Positions 23,840-34,700 of a stretch of DNA of 44,065 nucleotides are shown here, in pieces; within the stretch, counting starts at the first letter, position 1, and each line of letters opens with the position of its first letter. The position numbers were made by a program, and so were the translations under genes. The DNA lies in the NCBI GenBank assembly GCA_000310025.1, contig FN649733.1:993012-1037076 (forward strand). Reading direction: 5' to 3'. The stretch comes from Ectocarpus siliculosus. Lineage: Eukaryota; Sar; Phaeophyceae; Ectocarpales; Ectocarpaceae. The notes beneath the pieces are model-generated. The model did no database searches. It was not told where the DNA came from and worked only from the letters and a program-made list of their open reading frames with translations.

Positions 23840-25273
23840 ATGCTGTTTCTTCCAGCTAAAGAGGTTGAGCGAGACCTGTCATTCCATGGAGATACCCTCA
23901 TCGTGAGTGTTCAAAGATCAACACGGGCATCGATGATGGACTTATGCAAATATTTATCTGCCGAATTCAAAAATGAGAGGCGGTGGAAATAAGCAGGTCT
24001 ATGGCGTAGTGTGCAAATCTGTAGTCTACTCCCTTGCTGCAGTGCACTTGAAAACAAACAGTCAAACAGTGTGCTTTTGTAGAGGTGTCTCTATGGCTAT
24101 CTCGTGTGTTATGACGTTGCGGAGCAGCCGGTGTTTTTTTAGTTGGTGAGGTTGTGCGATGATCGCCTCCCGGCCACTTTTTTTTTTTTTTGCTGGTTGA
24201 CGTGTGCGGCACAAACGGAGAGAGCCAGTCAGTCAACACGGCAGCAGTCACTTGTATTGTACGGGCAAACTGCCGTTCGTGCAATGTCTCTAGAAGTGCT
24301 GTGTGTGCTGTGTGTGGCCCATGTTCTTGCAATCTCGAGCGGCAGCGTTGCTGTTTGTGGCCAGGTGGATGCACAGCAGAAGTAACTAGCCTGGCCGACT
24401 TTCTCCACGCCAACGTCGATGTTGTTTGATGTTGAGTAGCTTGTGCCCTATGGAAGATGACAATATTATAGCGAAGGCTTGTGCCCCAGGCGCGGCGTCC
24501 CGTGGTAGGGAAATAAAAGAGCCAGCAGCGTGGAAGCCGCTCAACGGTAAAATACAGAAACGATAGGCAGGCGTGGTAGCCTATATCTACTTTACTTTGT
24601 GGTGGAGCGTGGTAGCTCGGAAGAATATGGTATTTCTGAAGGGTCTGGTATCTCTGATGAAGGGTATGGCATCTCTGGATGTGGCGTGGAAGTACTCGAG
24701 GCGTGGAAGCCGGTTCGCATTGTTGTTGTTGTTGTCTTCACATTAAAAACCGTTCCGATCTCTCTGTACCCAGTACCCTCGTATGTCCGTACTGATCCAA
24801 CACTCGACGGTGGAAGCCGGGGAAAAGGACTTGATTATACACAGGAAAAGAAAAGAGAGAAGCCGTTAACCACAACCACCTGTTTGTAGACTGTAGACAC
24901 CCACACCATCAATCCTGCAATATGTGGTAATAAAGTTGATACCACCAAATCGAATCCATAGCAACTATTGAACCCCCAAAACTCCCCGCTCCGTCTGTCT
25001 GAAAGTTCTTTGTTGCAGTAATCTGTCGATGCTGTGAGAATATCCAACAGTCGACAAGTCGAAGGTCGAAAGAGGGTTGCGACACCCGGAGGCTCTGTTA
25101 TGTTGATTTTATCAAGACTCTTCAAGGAAACGCATCCGTCGGTGCCTTTTTCGCCATCAAAAACAGTAACCACCCTGCCTATGTGTGAGAAATTGGGCAA
25201 ACGCTAGTATCAAGGGGGTGGTATCCAGCGTCACCCCCGGTTAGTTCTGCTCACAGCTCATATGCATAGAGAA

Positions 25274-25333
<60 letters not shown>

Positions 25334-28300
25334 TCGCCGTGAACGTGGCAGTATCTATTCCCGAACGCCGCTGCTGCTGTGCTATTCGCACCACGTACGT
25401 GCTCTAACACGGCCACCAGCGCTGACTTCACAACCTGTCGCATCCCTTCTTGTCCGACTACACGGTTCTACTGCTGACTCTTGCCGCCTTCATGTCAGGT
25501 TCCGGTGGTCAGCACGGGAAATGTCGGCCAGCTCGCGGTGGACCTGTTCCTCAGTTCGGGCAGGGTACAGGTGCGGCGGACGGCGGAAAGCCGCGGGGGG
25601 GTGAAGCCTGCGGATGCAAACGCCCAAGTAAACTCGAAGTGCTGTCCGGCTCAGGAGACAACATCGTGTACGCCACGACACCAGAAACATAGTCTTGAGT
25701 TGTTGCAATCGGCCCGCCCACCGCCCGAGCCCTTACCTAACCCACCGCCTGCCTGACCCGCCAACTGACCCCCCCCCGTCCCGGATCTTTGTACTTTTGT
25801 TTCGACTGCACTGCACGCATCCGCGGTATTTGTCCTCGGCCTTCCCTTCCAGTCGCCAGCGCTGGTAGAGAAAGTGGGATACCTCGAAACCGACCGTGTG
25901 GTGAGTTTCATCGCACCAAGGAAAGTAGTACTGTAGTCGATCGAACACACAGGAACATCCTTCCCCTGGTTGGTCCGTCTCCGTTGTTGGCGTGACCCAC
26001 TGGGCGATGTCTCAGCGCGATCAATGGATGGGTTTCGGTTGAGGACTCTAAGCAAGCATGGTGGTAACTGTTAATAGCCGCGTAGTCGAACCCTTGGCGA
26101 AGGTTCGAGCCATCATAAAAGTAAAAACTAGCCAGGGTCGCACCAACAACGTATGTCTGCCGTCCGAACCAATTGACGTGTAACCGCCCAAGTTACGAGA
26201 GCAATCGTACCACCCTTCTCTCTTGGGACAGATTGGTTTGGGCCATTTTGGTCCTCAGCATCATCATGAAGGCGTGTTTAAAGCCGACTGTGCACACCGA
26301 CTAAATAAAATTATCAACAAAATCTTAAGATTTTCACCCTCAACTCTCTACGTAACTGCCTCCGGTGTTTGCAGACCCCTGCTGCGGGGTACATTATCTT
26401 TTTTGCCATCCTCGTCAAGATCACCATTTCGTCTGATAAAAGCCAGACAAAATGATGATCTTGACAAAAATGGCAAGAAAATAACGTGCCCCACAGTGAG
26501 GGCCGGCGACAAGCAGGGGTCAGTTTTTACGTTCGGAGAGGTCCCGGTAAGGTGGACGCGAGTGACGTGTGGATTTTGAAAGCAGACGAAACAGTGAAAA
26601 GAGAAAAGTTACAAGCACGAGGGTAGATGCTCGGTTGGTGAGTTTGCTCGACATGCTTATAAGCTGACCAGGCATGTCGAACAAACTCACAACCAAGAAG
26701 AGCTTCTACGCTTCTGTAACAAAACTGAACCCCCCCCCCCCGTTTCGTCGCATACCCCCGCTGCGGGCTTACGGTCTTGCATTTTAGTCGAGAGCATCAT
26801 TTACTCGGATTTGAAGCCGAATAGGTATGTCTTCCAAACTCACCACCACAAATAAAAGCTTGAGTTTCTTCACGTCGAACATAGAACTGCCCCCCCCCCC
26901 CCCCGGTTTTTGGCCAAGGCCCCCCGGGGGGGGAACAAGGCTTTCACCCCCGGCCGCCCCCCCGTTTGGGGGTCAACCCCCAAGCTGGCCCCAATTCCCC
27001 AAAAGGGGGTCCCCCGGGTCCACCAACGGGGGGCCCTGGTTGCCGGAAAAGAAAACCCCCTTCCCCCGGAACCCCCGGGAGTGGGGGAAGGAATTCAGGT
27101 TCCAGGGGGGGGCTTGGGTTTGGCCAAAAATCCCGGGGTCCTCCGGGAAGTGGGAATTTGGGGGCGGGGAAGTTGCCCCTTGGGCCGGCCGCTNNNNNNN
27201 NNNNNNNNNNNNNNNNNNNNNNNNNNNNNNNNNNNNNNNNNNNNNNNNNNNNNNNNNNNNNNNNNNNNNNNNNNNNNNNNNNNNNNNNNNNNNAACTCCC
27301 CCCCCCCCCCCCTGTTTTTGTCGCAGGCCCCCGCGGCGGGGTACGAGGTCTTCAGCCCCGGCCAGCCGCCCGTTCTGTGCGTCAGCCTCGAGCTGCACCG
27401 ATTCGCCAAGAGCGGCGTCACCGTGCTCCAGCAGCGGGGCGCCGTGCTGCCGGGAGAGGAACGCTCCTTCGCCGCGGAGCTCGTGGAGTGGGCGAGGGAG
27501 TCAGGCTTCAAGGTGTGGGCTTGGGTTTGTCGAGAAGTCAGGTGGTCGTCGGTGAGGTGTGAGTTTGGTGCTGGTGAGGTTGCGCTTGTGCGGTCGGCTG
27601 CTGTGAGGAGTGGTATTTGGTGCTTGATGCTGGCGGCTGTTAGGCGTGAATTGGCTGTCGGTAAGGGTAGTGCTTGTGTGGTACGGCGGCTGTGAGGTGT
27701 AAGTTGGGTGTCGGCACGTTGTTGGCGGCGGTGGGTGAGGTGTGGGCTTGTTGTCGGCAAGGTGGTTCGTGGGTGACCGGCGGGTGTGAAGTGGGAGCTT
27801 TGTTCAGGTAGTGGTGCTTGTGGTTCGCGGCTGTAAGGTGTGAGTGAATTGCCGGTTGTCCGTGTAAGGTAGTGCTTTTTGTTGGCGGCTGTTGAGAGTG
27901 AATCTCGCTTCGGGATGTGTGAGAGGGCGTCGTTGCCAACCTCGAAAATGCACGAGATGGCCTTATGGTACAATGAATGCGGTACAGTTTGTTTTCCTCC
28001 TAGGTTGTTGGGGCGTTGTTGTTGTCTTTGTCTTCCCACCACTACTCCTCTCCTTCGAAATACTCTGTTCTAGATAGCGCTACGTAGGGTAGCGCGTATC
28101 GTGCCGATTGGGTGTGCGGTCCGAGTTCGCCGTGAGGGAAATAGACGTTCGCGTTCCGTGGCAAATCCTCGAGCTTAATGATTTTGGTTATTGCCTCCTT
28201 CTACGATTGCCGCTTCTAGGACGTGCTTGCCCTGACCGGGGCAGACGCTGCTGAGGGGCTGGACCCGACTCCGATCGGACGAGGAGGGATGAAGCGATAC

Positions 28301-30069
28301 CGCGCAGGAACATCCGCGGCGGCGTTGGCGGTGAGGACAGAGCCTAAGTACAACACACAGGTTAATCTAGACGTGACCCTGCAATTTATGGGCCTTTTGG
28401 CCGATCTTGGTGGGCCCCGCAACACCGGGGGAAAGCAAGCAGCAGTTCAGCGACAGCAACACCAATCCCAATCGGCAATAATTACACCGCATTCTGGAGA
28501 GGCTAAGAGTGTGGCCGGGTAAGCGATAGAGACGATTGCCCGGGTCGTCGAACACTCCCCTCTGCCTGATATATATCAATCTCTCCCACCGACCCTGATG
28601 GGCTGGCCTATGTCGTTCTAAGTCACCCCCCCCCCCCCCCCTCCCTTCCCCTACGACACCGGCAGCCGCAGTCTCCCGAACCTTGCCCACTGGAAGAGGC
28701 GCTATCGCGGGTGGGGATAGGGGCGTTCGACGTGGCGGGCGTCATGCAGGGAGGGTGGCAGAACTTGATGGCGGCACCAATGGGGGGTGGTGCTCTGGAC
28801 GCCCCGGGGGGGGCGGCGGCTGGCGGTGTTGGCCTCGGAGCGGGGGGTGCGGGCGAGGAAGAGGAGGAGGAGTTGGCGCTAGCCATGGCGATGGCGGGGA
28901 ATGAGGTACTGAGAGTGCTGGTGGAGTTGGGGTTGACGGTTCGTAGTTCGGTCACCGGCACGATTGATACGCTGCGGACGCGGCTTGTTTTCTCTGGCTT
29001 TCGTGCCCGTGAGGTGTTGTTTTTGTCTGTTGCTGTCGTTGTTGTCATGATGCAGCAGTAGTAGTAGCAGTAGTTGTTGTGTGCTGTCGTTCTTGTCGTT
29101 GTTTGTCACTCTCGGTCATGCCCGAAACCGAATCGAGGCGGCAAGAGATACGCCCCTTGCCCTTGTTCACGGTTCCATCATCCTCTCAGCCTGGACCAAG
29201 CGGTAGAACGTCGCGTACGTACACTAGTTGAATGTGGCTTTTTTGTTCTGGTGTTTTGTCTTTGTATTTTTTCGCAGACGGCGATGCCTCCAAACCTCCC
29301 CCCCTTACCTTCCGGCACCGGCGTGGCGGGTTTCCTGTGCACGGAGGCGTCGTCGACAAGAACAGCGGCAGACGGGGAAACGGAGGGGCCGACCCCCCCC
29401 CTGGTCGTGCTCCTTCGATTCTGCGGGGAGGGGGACAACACCCCGGAGGCGATCGAGATGGCGCAAGCTGTGAACGCCTCCTTGAAGCTGCTCCCGGGAG
29501 GAGGGGACGGGGAAGGTGCGTCCCCGGGTTAGGGCCTGCTGCTGCTGCTGCTGTCATCGCCGTTTTTTGTTTGTGCCCCGCGCCAAGATGAGCTTGCTGC
29601 GACACCTGTGTAGAAGCCGTTACAGACCGTTGCTCCATCGTTTGAGCGTGCAACCACACGTGGGCAGCGTAGACAAACACCACAGGCGTGATGATGACTC
29701 ATGTGAGAGGGGGGTAGTGTAGTGTTGAGTTTGAAGACGTGCCACAGAAAACAATCTTGCAAGCCCCTTTGGGTCGAGCAATCGGCCCCTTTGAGTTCGT
29801 CGATTTGCACACCGTCGTGTACCCAAAAGTACCCACCCACCACCAACTACACCAACGTACCTGGTAGTTCATTTTTTTCACTGTGGAGGCAGCGGTCGTG
29901 CCACTTGTTTTTCAGTTTCCTCCTCTTCTTTCCGCTGTTTCCTTCGCGAATATATCGCTCGTCACTTCTCGTGCGAATCACTACAGGCGAAGCGGAGGTG
30001 CGATGGAGCTCTCCGCTCTCCTGGGCTTCTCTCTACGGCCTTCCCCCCTCTGCCGACGCCTACCAATAG
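23840..30069 (+). CDS. PSMG2: Proteasome assembly chaperone 2 (PAC2/PSMG2), 8 exons
   Basis: Exons 23840-23902, 25499-25564, 25853-25900, 27327-27512, 28220-28330, 28672-28905, 29278-29515 and 29987-30069 join in phase to 342 aa; human PSMG2 is about 264. With PAC1 this chaperone helps assemble the alpha ring of the 20S proteasome. Family blocks are VSTGNVGQLAVDL (residues 25-37), VGYLETD (51-57), VTVLQQRG, a segment ending WARESGFK (about 114-121), VVLLRFCGEGDNTPEA near 280, and the C-terminal RW...SWASLYGLPP. Exon 1 (MLFLPAKE to GDTLI) was placed because its donor GTGAGT is in phase and the join reads like the family N-terminus. Exon 6 encodes a Gly/Glu-rich insert that explains most of the extra length. 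The exon 3-4 intron contains the N gap, a corrupted copy of exon 4 and two hairpins. Confidence 0.9.
24720..24795 (+). repeat. Dispersed repeat copy, partner at 17530-17605
   Basis: This is the plus-strand copy of the roughly 72-base repeat described at 17530-17605, here in PSMG2 intron 1. It is preceded at 24617-24683 by short degenerate repeats of a GGTATTTCTGAAGGGT-like word. Confidence 0.6.
25274..25331. repeat. GA dinucleotide microsatellite
   Basis: A run of GATA units followed by more than 20 AG units lies in PSMG2 intron 1. It is a simple repeat with no function visible. Confidence 0.9.
26384..26496 (+). ncRNA. Long hairpin 1 in PSMG2 intron 3 (candidate structured RNA or fold-back)
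   Basis: Bases about 26384-26435 are complementary to about 26444-26496, with an 8-base loop (ATAAAAGC). The pairing holds for about 50 positions with scattered mismatches, several of which are G-U in the plus-strand RNA. Core paired words are TGCCAT/ATGGCA, GTCAAGATCA/TGATCTTGAC and GTCTG/CAGAC. In a sense transcript of PSMG2 this would fold into one long stem. Possible identities are a microRNA-type precursor, a fold-back element or a siRNA source; no mature product can be read from sequence. Confidence 0.6.
26633..26694 (+). ncRNA. Short hairpin 2 in PSMG2 intron 3 (candidate microRNA-like stem-loop)
   Basis: The left arm 26633-26658 (GGTTGGTGAGTTTGCTCGAC...) pairs with 26670-26694 over about 25 bases. 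There is one bulged G, one C-A mismatch and one G-U pair, closing an 11-base loop. Size and near-perfect pairing fit a compact microRNA precursor core. It lies about 140 bases downstream of hairpin 1 in the same intron. Expression is unknown. Confidence 0.5.
26888..27193. other. Corrupted duplicate reading of PSMG2 exon 4 (assembly artefact)
   Basis: From the poly-C run onward this segment follows 27298-27604 base for base in order, but isolated bases have been replaced by their neighbours, producing runs such as GGGGGGG and CCCCCC. It ends GGCCGGCCGCT where the clean copy has GGTCGGCTGCT. That is the pattern of a read losing phase after a homopolymer. It is not a second exon, and frames through it should not be annotated. 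Confidence 0.85.
27194..27293. other. Assembly gap of exactly 100 N
   Basis: The gap lies in PSMG2 intron 3, 33 bases before exon 4. Because the left flank re-reads the right flank, the true gap length is uncertain and may be negative, meaning the flanks overlap. Confidence 0.95.
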
Positions 30070-31797
30070 GGTTTCCAACGGATCAGCCGGACGTCGAGAA
30101 TCCAATTCCTTGCCGAATAGTGCGGAAGGGGAGGGGTCGTTGGGTAGAGGTTCTGGAACCATTTTCGATGCAGCGGCGACATAACCAACGGGAAAAAGTA
30201 GCAACGCTTCCTCCGAAAGCTTCCATTTGGAATAGCACACGTCCTATAGCCCTACTGCCCGACGAAGGTACAAGTAGCAGGTGCGAGACCATTTCTTGCC
30301 GTCTTGAGGCTGGCTTCTTGTGCCCGCTGCGACGTAGGGCTCAACTCTTTCAGGAGTAGATGGGACTTGTTTTCAAGACTGTGGAGTCTGATCGGGCCAA
30401 ATTCGAGGTTCCGCGGCGGATCTGTTCAGGCTGTTCGAGGCGTGGAGACCGGGCTGGAGCAAGCGTGCGCGTATGCAAGCTAGGCAACAAAACACGGAGG
30501 CAGACACGTTCGGTTGTGGTGTAACGGGCGGCGTTGGCTTTCGCTTGATGCCGCTGGGCATGCTTACACAAAGTGTTCAAGGCGAAACACCACTCGCTCG
30601 AGTAAAATTCATCTCGTTGACCCGATTCTGTTCACGTCTCCTCGCTACCCCCCCCCATGTTTGTACCGGTCTCCCCTCTCCCACCATCTACACCTTTGCT
30701 TTCACCAAAGTTGGCACTTCTACAGTAGTAATAATCTCGCCCCTGAAAGCCGGCTGGACGTGGGCCATCATTTTGCATCCCGAACACGGTTCAGTAGGGC
30801 GAACAAGCCTCCTTACTTTGGTGCTCCTTGTCTTGAGACCAACAACACACTTCCAAGTAGAACCCAAAGCGTACGTACCAAAACGTTCCCTGCCGTTTGG
30901 TGGCAACTCTAAGTATGATGTGGGCTCATCCGTAAACGCTAAAGCTACTTTCCCTCCGAAAAACTAGCGGTTGGTTGTGTTTCTTCCTCGACGATACACA
31001 ACACATGGTTCACACTTTTTTTGCGGCTGGGTGCGTCAAACGAACGCGCTGAAAACAGCATTACTTGTAGAAGCGATTTTTCAGCCCTTTTCCTTGGCAT
31101 GTTTCATCCGTGTCATCTCGTTCGATAGATTCACCGTGACTCCGGTCTATTTCAGTGAGAGTAAGCGGCACCCGAAGAGAGCGAGCGGCCGGACGCCTCC
31201 CCACCACGCCCACTTCATCTCCTGCTCTGCCCCCTTATGTCTCGCCGAGGTGGTCGTAGTTAGATTACCACAAACGTTTGTGACTTTCGGAAAAAAATCA
31301 GTCTGCTGGAAACCCGGCAACGGACACGAAAAGGCTGAGGCTGAGCCTGCTCTGGTCCATGCAACGAACACAGCAGTGCCCCCACCGCAGTCGGTACGCA
31401 CTTATCATCACGTATGACTGCTGTGTCACCCAACGTTTCACCCGGTAGCCGAATGATGCCCACGAACGCCAGTCAAGAGGAGCACATTTATCGTGTTGTG
31501 GGAGTTAGTTGCTCGAGTATGCCGGGACAACATACCCCCCAGCCTGCGACAGCTACGGCTACACTATTCAGTACGCTTGCCGACGAAACGCTGCGCTCTA
31601 CATACAATCCACCACAGCTGCCGGAGAAGCAACGACGTCGTTCTTCGGTGCTGGTCACCCTAAATGTCGGGAAAAGTTGAGGCCGGATCTGATCATAGCA
31701 CCAGGCTCTGGTACGTACTAAGCACGCAACGCTCGGTGCTCTGCGTTCGTGTATAATCCTACCGCCGCCCTCGATCGATGCCCACGCCGGATGTAAA
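30070..31797. other. Convergent intergenic region between PSMG2 and GCP2 stops
   Basis: These 1.7 kb between tail-to-tail genes should hold both 3' UTRs. Several open frames of 100-165 codons overlap on both strands (for example 30473-30967 plus and 30971-31417 plus). They show no domain or conserved block, so I do not call them genes. Confidence 0.6.
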
Positions 31798-34700
31798 TCA
31801 AGGAACCATCCGTCGGGACGTCTTGGAAAAGAACCCGTTGTAGTCCAGCCGCGCGCAGAGGTTGTTCAGGTGGGAGTGATACTGGAAACAAAAAAAATGA
31901 TTGGGTGTGGAGGGGGTCAGAGCGAAGAGCGCGATAGCGATAACCGTGAGGAAAACACAAGTCGTTCGTGGTTACGCGGTGCTGGGTCGCATGCTGCGGT
32001 TGTCATGATAAAAACGCTGTTCTTGACCTCTATCGAGTACCCCTCGGCAATGACGTATGCTGCCGTCCTCACCAATTGTACAAGACCCAAAAGAAAGGTG
32101 CCGACTACGTTGTGTGAATACTCTAAAAGGCTTATGTTGCATGCGTGCGAATATGCCACGATACGGACAAGAATGTGTGAGGCCGTGCAAGAGCGCGCTC
32201 GAGCAATTAGAGAGACAAAAAAAAAAAAAAAACACAACGGGAGACGTAACAGAAGACCACAACAGATAACCACAACGGGAGACGTAACAGAAGACCACAA
32301 CAGATAACCGCCACAGCGGCCAACAGACGTATACGGGCTGCCACATAACAAGGCACCAGAGTACAGAGACACAGAAATGATCCAGAGGTTGGACGAGTGA
32401 GACACCCCACGAGCGACTCACGTGCCCCTCAGCGTCATGCCACAGATGACTTGCGAACACCTGCAGGCTAGCGTCAAACCCCTCCTGCGACCGCTGGATG
32501 TACTCCTTATACCTCTTTGTGTCTAGCGCGGAGCGCATGGAACTGTTCCGCGATGCGAGAGGCGTCCCCCGAACACCCATGCACAAAAACGAAAATACGC
32601 CCCCGTGGGGGGGGGGGGGGGGCATTCTTGACAAGAGGCGGTCAGTGGGTCCGTGGACGTGAAAAAAACAAGAATAGTGACTGTATGTTTGGAAGATTCG
32701 GGGAGTACTGGCGGCCAAGAGGGTGGGGAATTCGAAAACAACTTCATTAGTTAATTAGGCACCAACTAAGCCCGGCGACTACGGCAAGATACCTAATTGC
32801 TTCACCGAGCGCGCTGGCGTAAGAGTCTCCGGTACCAAATAACGCCAACATAACAAACACTACAACAGTATTCGCCATCACAAACGACACAACAAGCGTT
32901 GGCCAACACTTGTACAACTAACACTACAACAATATTCGCCATCACAAACGAGACACAACGAGCGTTGGCCAACACTTGTACAACCAACACTACAACAGTA
33001 TTCGCCATCACAAACGACACAACGAGAGTTTCATCGGTCTGGTCTTCTCCCTATGGACGTGCACCTAGAGCGTCGCTTCAAGTTTTCGATTCTTCTACTG
33101 CCGCTGAGGCTTCTTCTCGGCCCGAGTCCCGCGCTTTGCACGCCTGTTTGCAGAGGGATGGCAACAACAAAGGGGCAAGAACGGCCAGGCAAATGGGGCG
33201 CAGACAGCGGTGTGTGAGGCAAGGCTTGAAGTATGGGCAAACCATGCTCCGCCGCTTGTGTCTTTCTTGCTTAACCTGCAGCAAAACAAAGATACCTATC
33301 AACCCGGACAAAATAACCTCCCCCAGATACGAAATCGCTACAAAACGTCGCTGACGTGTTTACGTATTTCGAAGACGCACACGACCGTTGCTATTGCGTC
33401 CCTACAACTGAAAAACAAAACAAAAACAACAAGAACAGAACACACCCTACCTACCTGTGGTGTGTGAAAGCCCTGAAAAGAGAGGTTATTCCGTCCCCAG
33501 AACCGAATACTAGAACAAAGCCACCTTTATACTTCATAAGTATCATCCCCCCTGCGAAGAGTGAACGATAGACAAAAAAGTAACACGTCACTTACTGGCA
33601 GTTCCCGATCCCACCGATGACCGCCGCCGTTGCAGGAGTTCCGCCGCCTTTTCTTGCTTGTCTTCCTCCTTCTCCCTTTCTCTGTCGGCGGCCTCCTGGG
33701 CCTCTCTCTCGGCTGCGAAAACACCTCCCTGGTCTCCGAAGTGTAGGCAGCTGATCATCACCCTCGTCAGGGACTGGGACGAAAACAAGAGGAACGGGGT
33801 GAATGGAAAATGGGTGGATGAAGACTGATGAACAAAGTTGGCTGGATGGAAATGGGTGAATGAAATGGGTTGAGATAATGGAACAGGGTGAACGAAAAAT
33901 GGGTGAATGAAAATGGTTGAATGACAGTGGGTGAATGAAAATGTGAATGAAAAGGGAGAGAATGTGCACAGGGTGAACGGAGATAAGTGAAAGGGAATGG
34001 GTGACAATGGAATGGGTGAATGTAGAATGGGTGAATGAACACGGGCGAATGAAAATGGGCGAATGAAAATGGGTGAACGAAAATGGATGAACAAATTGGT
34101 TGAGAATGGAAAAGGGAGAATGAAAAGGAAGGGAAAGGGAGTGGGTGAACGGAAATGAGTGAAAGAGAATGATTGACAACGGAGAGTGTGAATGAAAAAT
34201 GGTTGAATGAAAATAGGTGAAAAATGTGTGAAAGAAAAATGAGGGAAATAATGGGCGATAAATGGAAATGGGTGAATGAAGATGGGCGAATGAAAATGTG
34301 TGAACGAAAATGGGCGAATGAAAATGGGCGAATGAAAATGTGTGAAAAAAAATGTGTGAATGAAGGCAGTCAATCTCTCATTGCCTTCTCACCAGACGAT
34401 CTCGCATCACAACAACACAACCGCCGCACGAGTAGAAACGCAACCCCTGAGCCCGCACACTCGCACACGCAGCAAGTCGTCGTCACGCATCTCTGTGAGA
34501 TACCGCCGGGCTTGTACCTTCGGGAAGGTACAGTACCACGCCAGACAACATTACTGTACCTTCAGGAGGCCGATGTTCGTGAGGAGACATTCCTTCAGGC
34601 AAAGGTCCTGGAACTGCTCGTGCCGTCGGAGAACGTCGTCCAAAGTTCCGGTCTCCCCTTCGTCCCTGCCGCGTCTGCCGCCGCCGCTGCCGCCGCCGGC

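Noticed and set aside
23243-23992. 249-codon plus-strand frame antisense to POR exon 1
   Set aside because: Most of it is the complement of the POR transit-peptide exon. Only its tail, 23840-23902, is used, as PSMG2 exon 1.
25901-27326. A missing PSMG2 exon between exons 3 and 4
   Set aside because: The direct join DRV-APAAGYEVF already aligns without a gap to the corresponding family segment, and both junction phases are 0.
26827-27695. Long open frames of about 200-315 codons running through the N gap on both strands
   Set aside because: They depend on reading unknown bases as amino acids and on the corrupted duplicate of exon 4. Only 27327-27512 is a genuine exon.
30473-30967. 164-codon plus-strand frame downstream of PSMG2
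   Set aside because: It has no recognisable domain, competing frames cover the same stretch, and it is positioned in a convergent 3' UTR region.
31972-32718. 248-codon minus-strand frame with repeated VICCGLL-like residues
   Set aside because: The repetition comes from the 38-base tandem repeat. Only 32422-32522 is coding, as GCP2 exon 16, in the same frame.
33588-34373. 261-codon minus-strand frame rich in Phe, His and Pro
   Set aside because: It is generated by the 14-base minisatellite. The real coding part is only the GCP2 exon at 33596-33773.
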